Shown here: positions 16,110-25,428 of the stretch, one piece after another
Position numbering within the stretch: position 1 is the first letter of the stretch
Layout of the letters: every line of letters begins with the position of its first letter
Source of the DNA: Streptomyces composti
GTDB taxonomy: Bacteria; Actinomycetota; Actinomycetes; Streptomycetales; Streptomycetaceae
Reading direction: 5' to 3'
Assembly: GCF_012034205.1 (NCBI RefSeq)
Contig: NZ_JAATEM010000012.1
Location: 114,174 to 178,173 of the forward strand
Length of the DNA stretch: 64,000 nt
Program-made: the position numbers and the translations under genes
Notes under the pieces: model-generated
Databases searched by the model: none
Seen by the model: the letters and a program-made list of their open reading frames with translations, nothing else
Told to the model about the DNA's origin: nothing

Positions 16110-17726
16110 GTGAGAGAACGCTGTGTACGACCGCACCACAGAACGTTCCGCCTTCTCGGTTCCCTGCTGCTCGCCACGGCCCTCGGCGCCTCGGTCACCG
16201 GGGCCGCCCCCGCCGCCGGGAACCGGACCCCCGCCCCCGTCCCGCTCGACCGCGTCGTCCCGGCCCCCGCCTCGGTGCAGCCGGGCGGCTCCCCCTACCG
16301 CATCACCCGCGGCACCCACATCCGCACCGACGGCTCGCGCGCGGCCCGCTCCGTCGGCCAGTACCTCGCCGAGGTCCTGCGGCCCTCCACCGGCTACCGG
16401 CTCCCGGTCACCACCCGCGGCCACGGCGGCATCCAGCTCCGCCTGGCCAAGGGGCCCTTCGGCGAGGAGGGGTACCGCCTGCGCAGCGGGCGCTCCGGCG
16501 TCACCATCACCGCCGCGCGGCCCGCCGGGCTGTTCCACGGCGTGCAGACGCTCCGTCAGCTGCTGCCTCCGGCCGTGGAGAGGGACACCGTGCAGCCCGG
16601 CCCCTGGCTGGTCGCCGGCGGCACCATCGAGGACCGCCCGCGCTTCCGCTGGCGCGGCGCCATGCTGGACGTCTCCCGGCACTTCTTCTCCGTCGCCGAG
16701 GTCAAGCGCTACATCGACCAGATCTCCCTCTACAAGCTCAACAAGCTGCACCTGCACCTCAGCGACGACCAGGGCTGGCGCATCGCCGTCGACTCCTGGC
16801 CGCGCCTGGCCACCTACGGCGGCTCCACCGAGGTCGGCGGCGGCCCCGGCGGCTACTACACCAAGGCCGACTACAAGGAGATCGTCCGCTACGCCGCCTC
16901 CCGCCACCTGGAGGTCGTGCCCGAGATCGACATGCCGGGCCACACCAACGCCGCCCTCGCGTCCTACGCCCCGCTCAACTGCGACGGCGTGGCACCCCCG
17001 CTGTACACGGGCACCGAGGTCGGCTTCAGCTCGCTGTGCGTCGGCAAGGAGATCACCTACGACTTCGTCGACGACGTGATCCGCGAGGTGGCCGCGCTCA
17101 CCCCGGGCCGCTATCTGCACATCGGCGGCGACGAGGCGCACGCCACCCCGCACGAGGACTACGTGACGTTCATGAACCGCGTGCAGCCGGTCGTCGCCAA
17201 GTACGGCAAGACCGTCATCGGCTGGCACCAGCTCACCGGGGCCACCCCGGCGCCCGGCGCGCTCGTCCAGTACTGGGGCCTGGACCGCACCGGCGACGCG
17301 GAGAAGGAACGCGTGGCCGCCGCCGCGCGCAACGGCACCGGGCTGATCCTCTCGCCCGCCGACCGGATCTACCTCGACATGAAGTACGACAAGAACACCC
17401 CGCTCGGCCTGTCCTGGGCCGGCCATGTCGAGGTGCAGCGTTCCTACGACTGGGACCCGGCCGCCTATCTGCCCGGCGCCCCCGCCTCCGCGATCCGCGG
17501 CGTCGAGGCACCGCTGTGGACGGAGACGCTGGAGAACTCCGGGCACCTGGAGTTCATGGCCTTCCCGAGGCTGCCCGGCGTCGCCGAGCTGGGCTGGTCG
17601 CCGGCCGCCACCCACGACTGGGCGGACTACCGCGAGCGGCTGGCCGCCCAGGCACCCCGGTGGGAGGCCCTCGGCATCGGCTATTACCGCTCGCCCCAGG
17701 TGCCCTGGCCGGACACCAGCGGCTGA
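16110..17726 (+). CDS. secreted GH20 beta-N-acetylhexosaminidase
   Basis: 538 residues, releasing GlcNAc from chito-oligosaccharides outside the cell. The first 35 residues after GTG 16110 are a Sec-type signal with a hydrophobic LLGSLLLATALGASVTGAAPAA core. A GH20b-type alpha/beta domain (about 40-175) precedes the (beta/alpha)8 barrel. HIGGDEAH carries the D341/E342 pair used in substrate-assisted catalysis, and HLHLSDDQGWR is also conserved. The ribosome site GGAAGG supports the GTG start over an in-frame ATG at 16038. It sits behind a dre site and before a strong terminator, matching the S. coelicolor hexosaminidase next to des. Confidence 0.93.
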   Translation: MRERCVRPHHRTFRLLGSLLLATALGASVTGAAPAAGNRTPAPVPLDRVVPAPASVQPGGSPYRITRGTHIRTDGSRAARSVGQYLAEVLRPSTGYRLPVTTRGHGGIQLRLAKGPFGEEGYRLRSGRSGVTITAARPAGLFHGVQTLRQLLPPAVERDTVQPGPWLVAGGTIEDRPRFRWRGAMLDVSRHFFSVAEVKRYIDQISLYKLNKLHLHLSDDQGWRIAVDSWPRLATYGGSTEVGGGPGGYYTKADYKEIVRYAASRHLEVVPEIDMPGHTNAALASYAPLNCDGVAPPLYTGTEVGFSSLCVGKEITYDFVDDVIREVAALTPGRYLHIGGDEAHATPHEDYVTFMNRVQPVVAKYGKTVIGWHQLTGATPAPGALVQYWGLDRTGDAEKERVAAAARNGTGLILSPADRIYLDMKYDKNTPLGLSWAGHVEVQRSYDWDPAAYLPGAPASAIRGVEAPLWTETLENSGHLEFMAFPRLPGVAELGWSPAATHDWADYRERLAAQAPRWEALGIGYYRSPQVPWPDTSG

Positions 17727-17780
17727 ACCGTCCCCGGGCGGCAGCCCTGTTGACGCCGGGCCACGCGGGAACGCGCTGAC

Positions 17781-17813
17781 GGGCACCCCGGAGGACCGTA
17801 CTCCGGGGTGCCC
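17781..17813 (+). terminator. terminator of the GH20 gene
   Basis: Perfect 13-bp arms (GGGCACCCCGGAG and its complement) with a 7-nt loop, 55 bp after the stop. Confidence 0.85.
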
Positions 17814-17820
17814 GTCCGTC

Positions 17821-17905
17821 CGCGGGCCCGCCCCCCTCCACGGGCCCGTCCCCCCTCCACGGGCCCGTCCGCCCGCTGCGGCGCCCGCAGTCCGCGGGCC
17901 CGTCC
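17821..17905. repeat. C-rich low-complexity spacer with short repeats
   Basis: CGGGCCCGYCC recurs four times, spaced by C-rich linkers, with two near-identical CCCCTCCACGGGCCCGTC units in tandem. It lies between the GH20 terminator and the end of desD. No gene is visible. Confidence 0.5.
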
Positions 17906-17947
17906 CCCTGCGGGCGCGCGTCGCGGGCGTCGTTCGCGGGCGGCGGG

Positions 17948-19720
17948 TCAGAACCCGGCGATCGGGTTCCGCAGTGTGCCGACCAGCTGGAGGGCGCCCG
18001 AGGGGTCCGCGAGATCGACCATCTGCTTGTTGTTGCGCAGCTGCAGCCGGTTGAGGCAGGACAGCGCGAACTCAGAGGCGAACATGTCGTACTGCGCGAA
18101 CTTCTCCGCCAGCTCCGGCCTGGACTCCTGGTACTCGCGGGTGACCTCGGCGACCGTGCGCCAGAAGGTGTCCTCGTCCAGGACGCCCTCGGTGGCGAGG
18201 TTGGCGGCGAGGAAGCGGAAGAAGCAGTCGAAGACGTCCGTGAAGACGGACAGCAGCTTCTTGTCCTCGGGGACCTCCACCCGGATGCGGGAGACCCCGG
18301 GCGGCAGCACCGCCTCCGGGTCCATCACCGCGATCTCCTCGGCGATGTCCTTGTAGACCGCCCGCTGCACCACGCCGTCCTTCAGCACCAGGATCACGTT
18401 CTCGCCGTGCGGCATGAACACCAGGTCGTAGGCGTAGAAGCTGTGCAGCAGCGGGACGTAGTAGGCGTGCAGATAGCGGCGCAGCCACTCGGCGGGGGCG
18501 AGGCCCGACCGCTCGATCAGGGCGCCGGCCACGGACGCCCCCTGGTGGTCCACGTGCACCAGCGCGGCCATGGTGGCCAGTTGCTCGCCCTCATGCAGGG
18601 AGGGCACGGGGCTCTCCCGCCACAGCGCCGCCAGCATCTTGCGGTAGGGCGAGTAGCGGTCGGTGGCCCGCTCGTACTCCAGATGCCGGTAGCCGACGGC
18701 GGCCCGTTCCCGGATGATCGACAGGCCGGTGGAGCGCAGCACCTCGTCCCGCTCGATCAGCTGCGCCAGCCAGTCGTTGATCGCCGGAGTGGCCTCCATA
18801 TAGGCGGCGGACAGGCCGCGCATGAAACCCATGTTGAGCACCGACAGGGCGGTCTTGACGTAGTGCTTGTGCGGGGCGGAGCGGTTGAAGAAGGTGCGGA
18901 TGGACTGCTGGGCCAGATACTCGTCGTCGCCCTCGCCCAGCAGCACCAGGTGCTTCCTGGCCACCTCGGCGGCGAAGGTGACGGTGAGCTTGTTCCACCA
19001 CTGCCAGGGGTGGACCGGGATGAACAGGTAGTCGGCCGGGTCGAGTCCCTGGCCGCGCAGCACGCCGTGGAAGCGCTCCACGGTGCCGTCGCCCAGCTCG
19101 CCCCGTACGAAGGACTCGTACTCGATGCCCGCACCGGCCGTGAACGCGGCCCGCGAGCGGTGCGCGGCCAGCCACACCAGCCGCACCGGGCCGGCCGCCT
19201 CGGGCGCGTAGGCCAGGTACTCGTGGGCGCCGAAGCCGAGCCGTCCGTTGTTGGCGACGAAGCAGGGGTGGCCCTCGGTCATCGACGACTCGACCGTCTG
19301 GAAGTCGGCGCGGGCCAGCTCGGCGGCGGTGACGGGCGGTTTGGTGAGCTTGTAGCAGGTGCCGGAGAGGGTGGAGGAGATCTCCTCCAGGTAGACCGGG
19401 AGCACCTCGTCGCTCAGGCCGAGGGACTTCTGCAGCTCGGTGAAGAAGTCCAGGGCCGCGAGCGGCAGCTCGGCCCCGTCCCGGTGCCGGGTGATGGAGG
19501 CGGCGTCCACCTGCCAGTGGTCGAGGGCGCGACGGACGGCGGTGAAGCGGTACTCGGTCAGCCCGTCGTCGGAGCGGACGACGTAGCCGCCGTCGCCGGC
19601 CGGCTCCGGCTCGATCAGCCGCTCGTGCGCGAACTCGGCGAGTGCCTTGCGGATGAGCAGGCGGCTCGCCCGCTCCCAGTGCTCGGGGGTCAGATGGGCG
19701 ATGGCGTCGGCGAGGTTCAC
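17948..19720 (-). CDS. desD: desferrioxamine synthetase (NIS synthetase)
   Basis: 590 residues, IucA/IucC superfamily. It is ATP-dependent, trimerises and cyclises N-hydroxy-N-succinylcadaverine to desferrioxamine E, and makes B with an acetylated unit. The N-terminal part carries the EGHP nucleotide-binding region (ESSMTEGHPCFVANN) and HPWQWWNKL; the C-terminal FhuF-like part holds AYMEATPAINDWLAQL and PHGENVILVL. GTG 19720 overlaps the desC stop as GTGA; in-frame sequence upstream to 20314 is antisense-like and unlike the family. It is the last gene of desABCD under the iron box at 23022. Confidence 0.95.
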   Translation of the reverse strand: MNLADAIAHLTPEHWERASRLLIRKALAEFAHERLIEPEPAGDGGYVVRSDDGLTEYRFTAVRRALDHWQVDAASITRHRDGAELPLAALDFFTELQKSLGLSDEVLPVYLEEISSTLSGTCYKLTKPPVTAAELARADFQTVESSMTEGHPCFVANNGRLGFGAHEYLAYAPEAAGPVRLVWLAAHRSRAAFTAGAGIEYESFVRGELGDGTVERFHGVLRGQGLDPADYLFIPVHPWQWWNKLTVTFAAEVARKHLVLLGEGDDEYLAQQSIRTFFNRSAPHKHYVKTALSVLNMGFMRGLSAAYMEATPAINDWLAQLIERDEVLRSTGLSIIRERAAVGYRHLEYERATDRYSPYRKMLAALWRESPVPSLHEGEQLATMAALVHVDHQGASVAGALIERSGLAPAEWLRRYLHAYYVPLLHSFYAYDLVFMPHGENVILVLKDGVVQRAVYKDIAEEIAVMDPEAVLPPGVSRIRVEVPEDKKLLSVFTDVFDCFFRFLAANLATEGVLDEDTFWRTVAEVTREYQESRPELAEKFAQYDMFASEFALSCLNRLQLRNNKQMVDLADPSGALQLVGTLRNPIAGF

Positions 19721-20250
19721 GCGGCGGCTCCCGTCGCCGTGAGGAACTGCTCCCGGGTGCAGAAACTCAGCAAGGCCCGCTTCTCCGGCTTCTGTATCTC
19801 GCGCTCGGGCACGAACCCGACCGCCTCGTTCAGTGCGTGCACGGCCGTGTTCGCCACGTCCGGCTCGACCACGACCCGCCGCACGGCCGGGTCCTCGAAG
19901 AGGTGCGTCATCACGGCGGTGATGACGGACCGGGTGAAGCCGTGCACCGGCCTGTCGGTCGGCGGGGTGAGGAAGTGCATGCCGATGTCGCCGGGCTGCG
20001 GCTCGTAGAGCCCGACCAGCTCCCGGTGCGCGGGGTCGTACTTCTCCATCAGGAAGGCGGGCGTGCCGTCCTGGTGCAGGCCCAGGTACGCGTGGTGGTG
20101 CTCGTCGGCGGCGATCTTCATGTACTCGCGCTCGACGTCCTCCAGCCTGGCGTCCTGCATCATCCAGAAGGCGGCCTTGGGGTGGGTCACCCACGCGTGC
20201 AGCAGTTCCGCGTCCTTCAGCGGGTCTACGGGACGGAACGTGAAGGTCAT
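19717..20250 (-). CDS. desC: N-hydroxycadaverine acyltransferase
   Basis: 177 residues, GNAT fold of the IucB/RhbD siderophore type. It transfers succinyl or acetyl from CoA to N-hydroxycadaverine. [26 protein letters not shown] opens the domain; [32 protein letters not shown] holds the acyl-CoA-binding segment; [19 protein letters not shown] is the typical closing strand. It overlaps desB (ATGA) and desD (GTGA), so the operon is tightly coupled. Confidence 0.94.
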   Translation of the reverse strand: MTFTFRPVDPLKDAELLHAWVTHPKAAFWMMQDARLEDVEREYMKIAADEHHHAYLGLHQDGTPAFLMEKYDPAHRELVGLYEPQPGDIGMHFLTPPTDRPVHGFTRSVITAVMTHLFEDPAVRRVVVEPDVANTAVHALNEAVGFVPEREIQKPEKRALLSFCTREQFLTATGAAA

Positions 20251-21524
20251 ACGGCGAACTCCTGGAACGCGATGGACTTCTCGACCGGGTAGTACTCGGT
20301 GCCGAGCAGCTCACGGATGATGTACGAGTTGCGGTAGGCGCCCATGCCCAGGTCGGGGCTGGTGATGCTGTGGGTGTGCACCCCGCCGTTCTGCAGGAAG
20401 ATCCCCCGGCCGGTGACGTCGATGGCGTAGTTGCGGGCGACGTCGAAGTTGCCCTGCGCGTCGTAGCGCAGCCGGTCGCGCACCGGTGCGAGGAACGCCG
20501 GCTCGACGTAGTGGTAGCCGGTGGCGAGGATCAGCCCCTCGGACTCGATCTCGAACTCCTTGTCCTGCTCCTCCTGGTGGAAGGTGAGGGTGTAGGTGCC
20601 GTTCTCGTGGCGGGCGCCGGTGAGGGCGGAGTTGGTGAGCAGCCGGGTCGGCACCGGGCCGCCGAGGTTCTTCTGGTACAGCAGGTCGAAGATCTCGTTG
20701 ATCAGGTCGCCGTCGATGCCCTTGAACAGGCCCTTCTGCTGGGCCATCAGGCGGTAGCGGGTCTGCTCCGGCAGGGCGTGGTAGTAGTCGATGTACTCCG
20801 GGGACGTCATCTCCAGCGTGAGCTTGGTGTACTCCAGCGGGAAGAAGCGCGGGGAGCGGGTCACCCAGTTCAGCTGGTAGCCGTGGACGTCGATCTCGCC
20901 GAGCAGGTCGTAGTAGATCTCGGCGGCGGACTGGCCGCTGCCCACCAGGGTGATCGACTTCTTCCGCTGGAGCTGCTCCTTGTGCTGCGTGTAGCGGGAG
21001 TTGTGGATGAAGTCGCCGCCCAGGCCCCGGCAGGCCTCCGGGATGTGCGGTGAGGTGCCGGTGCCGAGGACGAGGTGGCGGGCGCGATAGGTCTCATGGG
21101 TGTCGGTGCGCACCAGGTACGCCTCGCCGTCGTAGGTGACCTCGGTGACGGTGGTGCCGAACCGGACGGTGCTCAGTCTGCTCGCGGCCCACCGGCAGTA
21201 GTCGTCGTACTCGACGCGCAGCGGGTAGAAGTTCTCCCGGATGTAGAACGAGTAGAGCCTGCCCTTCTCCTTCAGGTAGTTGAGGAAGGAGAAGGGGGAC
21301 GTCGGGTCGGCGAGGGTGACCAGGTCCGACATGAACGGCGTCTGCAGATGGGCGCCGTCCAGGAACATCCCGGAGTGCCACTCGAAGTCCGGCTTGGACT
21401 CCAGGAAGACGCCGTCGAGTTCGGCGATGGGCTCGGTCAGGCAGGCCAGGCCGAGGTTGAAGGGCCCGAGCCCGATCCCCACGAAGTCGTAGGTCCTCGT
21501 CGTGGTGTCAGCAAGCGCGGTCAA
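20247..21524 (-). CDS. desB: cadaverine N-monooxygenase
   Basis: 425 residues, flavin- and NADPH-dependent N-hydroxylase of the IucD/lysine monooxygenase family, making N-hydroxycadaverine. The N-terminal [16 protein letters not shown] binds [20 protein letters not shown] near residue 190 binds NADPH, and a late ATGYHY motif is present. The likely start is TTG 21524, with GGGAGA just upstream inside the 3' end of desA, giving a 17-bp overlap. It works on the DesA product and feeds DesC. Confidence 0.94.
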   Translation of the reverse strand: MTALADTTTRTYDFVGIGLGPFNLGLACLTEPIAELDGVFLESKPDFEWHSGMFLDGAHLQTPFMSDLVTLADPTSPFSFLNYLKEKGRLYSFYIRENFYPLRVEYDDYCRWAASRLSTVRFGTTVTEVTYDGEAYLVRTDTHETYRARHLVLGTGTSPHIPEACRGLGGDFIHNSRYTQHKEQLQRKKSITLVGSGQSAAEIYYDLLGEIDVHGYQLNWVTRSPRFFPLEYTKLTLEMTSPEYIDYYHALPEQTRYRLMAQQKGLFKGIDGDLINEIFDLLYQKNLGGPVPTRLLTNSALTGARHENGTYTLTFHQEEQDKEFEIESEGLILATGYHYVEPAFLAPVRDRLRYDAQGNFDVARNYAIDVTGRGIFLQNGGVHTHSITSPDLGMGAYRNSYIIRELLGTEYYPVEKSIAFQEFAV

Positions 21525-22950
21525 GGGTCTCTCCCAGGTACTGCTCGGCGTGGCCGGCGATCAGTTCGAGAACGGCCGCGATGTCGGCCGTGGTGGTCTC
21601 GGGGTTGAGCAGGGTGAACTTCAGGTAGTGGCGTCCGGCCACCTTGGTGCCCGCGACCACCGCGTCGCCGGAGGCGAACAGGGCCTTGCGGGCGTAGAGG
21701 TTGGCGCGGTCGATCTCCGACGGGCCGGTGACGGCCGCCGGGATGTAGCGGAAGACCAGCGTGGACAGGCTCGGCTCCACGACCACGTCGAAGCGCGGGT
21801 CGGCGGCGAGCATCCGGAAACCCTCGGCGGCGAGGTCGCACACCTCGTCGAAGAGCCGCCCGATGCCGTCGGCGCCCATCACGCGCAGCGTCATCCACAG
21901 CTTCAGGGCGTCGAAGCGGCGGGTGGTCTGCAGGGACTTGTCGACCTGGTTGGGGATGCGCTCGGCCACCGCGCGCCGCGGGTTGAGGTAGTCGGCGTGG
22001 TAGGTGGCGTGCCGCAGCGTGGCGGCGTCCCGCACCAGTACGGCGGAGGAACTCACCGGCTGGAAGAAGGACTTGTGGTAGTCGACGGTGACCGAGTCGG
22101 CGCGCTCGATGCCGGCGATGCGGTCCCGGTACTTCAGCGAGGCGAGCAGTCCGCAGCCGTAGGCGGCGTCCACGTGCATCCAGGTGCCGAACTGCTCGCA
22201 CAGCTCCGCGATCTCCGGCAACGGGTCGATGGAGCCGAAGTCCGTGGTGCCCGCGGTGGCGACCACGGCCATGGGGACCAGGCCGGACTCCTTGCAGCGC
22301 TCCAGCTCGCGGGCGAGGGCGACGGTCTGCAGGCGCTTGTCGTGGTCGACCGGGACCGGGACGACGGCGTCGGGTGCGAGGCCGAGCAGTTTCGCGGACT
22401 TCTTCACGCTGAAGTGGCTGACCTCGGAGGCGAAGATCCGCAGCCTGGCGAGCGAGTCGGTCTTGGCCTCCTCGCGGGCGAGCAGCAGCGCCTGGAGGTT
22501 GGACTGGGTGCCGCCGGAGGTGAACACGCCGTCGGCGGCGTGTCCCAGGCCGATGCGGGCGGCCGTCCAGTCGATGAGCTTGCGCTCGATGAGGGTTCCG
22601 CCGGCCGACTGGTCCCAGGTGTCCAGGGAGGAGTTGACGGCGGAGAGCACGGCCTCGCCGAGCACGGCCGGGATGACCACCGGGCAGTTGAGGTGGGCGA
22701 GGTAGCGCGGGTGGTGGAAGTAGACGGCGTCCCGGAGGTAGAGGTCCTCCAGCTCGTCCAGCGCGGCGGTGCTGTCGCCCAGGGGCTTGTCGAGATCGAC
22801 CGCGTCGATCAGCGGGGCCAGGTCGTCCACCCGGACGCCGGTGAACGGGCGTCCAATGGTGGCGAGTTTCCCGGCCACCCGCTCGACTCCTTCGATCACG
22901 GAGCGGCGGTAGTGCTCCGCGTTGGTGTCGTTGAGCAGGTGCGAGCGCAT
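21508..22950 (-). CDS. desA: lysine decarboxylase of desferrioxamine synthesis
   Basis: 480 residues, PLP fold-type I, group II decarboxylase. It makes cadaverine from lysine, the first committed step to desferrioxamine. The PLP lysine is K293 in [29 protein letters not shown] binds the cofactor phosphate, and [13 protein letters not shown] holds the conserved Asp and Ala. ATG 22950 has GGAGG about 9 nt upstream. It is the first gene of desABCD; the iron box lies 72 bp upstream, so expression should be iron-repressed by DmdR1. Confidence 0.95.
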   Translation of the reverse strand: MRSHLLNDTNAEHYRRSVIEGVERVAGKLATIGRPFTGVRVDDLAPLIDAVDLDKPLGDSTAALDELEDLYLRDAVYFHHPRYLAHLNCPVVIPAVLGEAVLSAVNSSLDTWDQSAGGTLIERKLIDWTAARIGLGHAADGVFTSGGTQSNLQALLLAREEAKTDSLARLRIFASEVSHFSVKKSAKLLGLAPDAVVPVPVDHDKRLQTVALARELERCKESGLVPMAVVATAGTTDFGSIDPLPEIAELCEQFGTWMHVDAAYGCGLLASLKYRDRIAGIERADSVTVDYHKSFFQPVSSSAVLVRDAATLRHATYHADYLNPRRAVAERIPNQVDKSLQTTRRFDALKLWMTLRVMGADGIGRLFDEVCDLAAEGFRMLAADPRFDVVVEPSLSTLVFRYIPAAVTGPSEIDRANLYARKALFASGDAVVAGTKVAGRHYLKFTLLNPETTTADIAAVLELIAGHAEQYLGETLDRAC

Positions 22951-23021
22951 GGGCGGGTCCTCCGGGGGCGGTCCGGTGCGGGAGGGAGAGCGGAGTCGTC
23001 GTGCGTGACGCGCGGCTGGAC

Positions 23022-23040
23022 TTAGGTTAGCCTAACCTCA
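23022..23040. promoter_or_regulatory. iron box (DmdR1/IdeR operator) of desABCD
   Basis: TTAGGTTAGCCTAACCTCA closely fits the 19-bp actinobacterial iron box TTAGGTTAGGCTAACCTAA and lies 72 bp before desA. Confidence 0.95.
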
Positions 23041-23117
23041 GTCTCCCTGCCGCACCGGCTCCCGAATCGTGACCGTCCTCACGCCCACAGCGGGTGACGG
23101 GCGGTCAACTCACCGGT

Positions 23118-23990
23118 TTATTCGCCCCGTTCGCGCAGCTGCTCCTCGGAGAGCCCGCGCCGCCAGTAGCCCACGAAGGTGACGCACTGCCGGTCGAAGC
23201 CGCGTTCGCCGACGAAGTGCCGCCGCAGCGCCTTCACCCCCGACGACTCGCCCGCGATCCACACATACGGCCGCGCGGCGGGCGGGAGCTGGTCGCCGCG
23301 GATGCTGTCCAGGGCCATGGGGACGTCCGGGGGCGCGCCGTACCCGTCCCGCACGAACCAGGTGATCTCGGCCGGGGCCGCGGTCGTCAGATCCTGCACG
23401 TCCCCCGAGTGCGGCACCTCCAGCCAGGCCCGGACCGCAGTTCCGGCGGGCAGCGCCTCGAGCACGGCGGCGGTGGCGGGCAGGGCCGTCTCGTCGGCCC
23501 ACAGCAGGATCAGATCGGTGCCCTCGGGCGGACGGAAACGGATGGCACGGTTGTCGGCCACGGCGGGGCCGAGCAGCAGCACCCGGTCGCCCGCCGCGGC
23601 CCGCGCCGCCCAGCGGGAGGCGGGGCCGGCCGCGGACCCGCCCCCGCCCTCGACCCCGTGCAGCACGAAGTCGATGTCGATCTCCGTGGTCCGTCCCACG
23701 GCGTCCGTGCGCAGCCCGCGCAGGGTGTAGGACCGCATCACCGCCCGTACGTCGTCGGGCAGTTCACGCCAGGCCTGCCACCAGCCGTCGCCCAGCTCGA
23801 CCGGGACGACGGGCTGTTCCTGCCCGGGATGGGGCAGGAACAGCGACAGCGACTGATCGAGCCCCTGCGAACGGAATGCGCGCAGCTCGGGCCCGCCGAA
23901 GGTGACCCGGAGCAGCGACGGCGTGAGCCGCCGGGTGCGCAGCACCTGCAGGTCGAAGAACCGGAACGGACTTGCCACGGCGGTGGTCAT
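23118..23990 (-). CDS. desF: ferric-siderophore reductase (SIP family)
   Basis: 290 residues, siderophore-interacting protein of the ViuB type. An N-terminal FAD-binding barrel (RVMRSYTLRG-like signature: VRAVMRSYTLRGLR) and a C-terminal NAD(P)H-binding SIP domain (LLWADETALPATAAVLE, VWIAGESSGVKALRRH) are present. It probably reduces imported ferrioxamine to release Fe(II). ATG 23990 is chosen for the AGGAGG 6 nt upstream; an in-frame extension to 24038 lacks one. It follows desE by 132 bp on the same strand and probably shares its iron-box promoter. Confidence 0.9.
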   Translation of the reverse strand: MTTAVASPFRFFDLQVLRTRRLTPSLLRVTFGGPELRAFRSQGLDQSLSLFLPHPGQEQPVVPVELGDGWWQAWRELPDDVRAVMRSYTLRGLRTDAVGRTTEIDIDFVLHGVEGGGGSAAGPASRWAARAAAGDRVLLLGPAVADNRAIRFRPPEGTDLILLWADETALPATAAVLEALPAGTAVRAWLEVPHSGDVQDLTTAAPAEITWFVRDGYGAPPDVPMALDSIRGDQLPPAARPYVWIAGESSGVKALRRHFVGERGFDRQCVTFVGYWRRGLSEEQLRERGE

Positions 23991-24122
23991 GCGGACCTCC
24001 TGCGGAGGATCGTGGGTAGGGTCCCGCGCCGGGGTCATGCGGAACGGCGGGCAGCCGGCCGCGGGTCACCGCGCGGCCGGTCCGTCGTCCGTTTCCGTAC
24101 CCCGGCGGTTGCCGGACCCGGC

Positions 24123-25163
24123 TCAGCTGACCTTCTTGGCCTTCTCGAGGGCGGCGGCGAGGTTCTCCACCAGCGGCACGCACTTGCCGTACGAGAGGAT
24201 CGGCTCGGCGGAACGCGGGATGACCTGGCCGGCCTTGACCGCGGGCAGCTTCTTCCAGGTCGCCTCGGTGATGTCCTTCGGCTGGATCGCCGACGTACGG
24301 TCGTCCATCATGATGATGTCGGCCTCGTACTTGTCGATGTTCTCCCAGCTCAGGCTCTCGAACCAGCCGCCGGTGTCCTTCTTGGCCTCCTCGGACGGCT
24401 CGACGAAGTTCACGCCGAGGGACTTGAAGTACTCCAGGTCGACGGAGAGGTTGGAGCCGGAGACGTAGAACAGCTCCTGGCTCGCGGAACCGGCCATCAC
24501 CTTGATGTCCGGGTTGGCCTTGGCGGCCTTGCGCAGCCGCTCGGAGGCCTCCTCGAAGCGCTTCTTCGCCTCGACGACCTTCGCGGCCTTCATGTCGGCG
24601 CCCAGCGACTCGGCCAGCTCCCACATGCGCTGCAGCGGCTTGGTGAGCTGACGGTCGTAGACGGAGATGGCGACGCTCGGCGCCAGCTTGGCGATCTTGT
24701 CCTTGGACTTCTCGGGGACGTACCAGAGGGTGCCGGCGCTGTCGAAGGTGGTGGAGATCAGGACGTCGGGCGCGAGGGCCGCGTACTTCTCCACGTTGAA
24801 CTGGTCCCAGACGTTGCCCAGGATGGTCACCTTGCTGATGTCCATGTCGCCGGCCTGGACATCGGCCTTGCCGTCCTTGGTCTTGGTCGGGCCGAAGACG
24901 CCCTTGACCTCGATGCCGTAGTCGTACAGGGCGGCGGCGACACCGGTGAACGCCACGATGTTCGCGGGCACCTTGTCGAGCTTCACGGTCTTGCCGCGAT
25001 CGTCCTTGTAGCTCCAGGGGCCGGACTTGGCCTCGCCCTTCGAGCCCGATCCGCTGTCCTTCTTGTCGTCTCCGCAGGCCGTGAGCACGGCACCGAGTCC
25101 GAGGGCGCCACCGGCGGCGAGCAGTCCGCGACGGGAGAAGCGGGCGGTTCTGGCATTCGACAT
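24123..25163 (-). CDS. desE: ferrioxamine-binding lipoprotein
   Basis: 346 residues, FecB/FepB-type periplasmic-binding protein (peptidase-like PF01497 fold) that captures ferrioxamines at the cell surface. The signal has a twin-arginine motif (FSRRGLLAAGG) and a lipobox ending LTA-C, so Tat export and lipidation are predicted. The body has two lobes joined by a helix, e.g. NIVAFTGVAAALYDYGIEVKGVFG. It is the first gene of desEF behind its own iron box at 25230. No permease or ATPase genes follow, so the cognate transporter is elsewhere. Confidence 0.93.
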   Translation of the reverse strand: MSNARTARFSRRGLLAAGGALGLGAVLTACGDDKKDSGSGSKGEAKSGPWSYKDDRGKTVKLDKVPANIVAFTGVAAALYDYGIEVKGVFGPTKTKDGKADVQAGDMDISKVTILGNVWDQFNVEKYAALAPDVLISTTFDSAGTLWYVPEKSKDKIAKLAPSVAISVYDRQLTKPLQRMWELAESLGADMKAAKVVEAKKRFEEASERLRKAAKANPDIKVMAGSASQELFYVSGSNLSVDLEYFKSLGVNFVEPSEEAKKDTGGWFESLSWENIDKYEADIIMMDDRTSAIQPKDITEATWKKLPAVKAGQVIPRSAEPILSYGKCVPLVENLAAALEKAKKVS

Positions 25164-25229
25164 GGGTGGTCTGCTTTCGTGCGTACGGAGCCGGCGGATG
25201 CACGCCGATCCCCCCTGGTGGAAACACGC

Positions 25230-25248
25230 TTAGGCTAGCCTAACCTCA
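25230..25248. promoter_or_regulatory. iron box (DmdR1/IdeR operator) of desE-desF
   Basis: TTAGGCTAGCCTAACCTCA differs from the desA box at one base and lies 67 bp upstream of desE. Confidence 0.94.
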
Positions 25249-25428
25249 GCTCCCGTCCCAGAGGGCGTCCAGCCCGATCGACGGTGATCCCGGTCACCTG
25301 GAGGGGCGACCCGGCACACCGCGTCGGACGGCACCGGTGCCCGGGCGCATGCACGGCGGGTCCGCGCCGGGCTCACCCGGTGCGGACCCGCACCCAGCAG
25401 ACATGTCGGGCCCCGCGGACCCGGAGAC

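Noticed and set aside
17948..20314. 788-codon open frame that would extend DesD by about 200 residues
   Set aside because: The extension is a second frame over desC. NIS synthetases are about 590 residues and GTG 19720 overlaps the desC stop.
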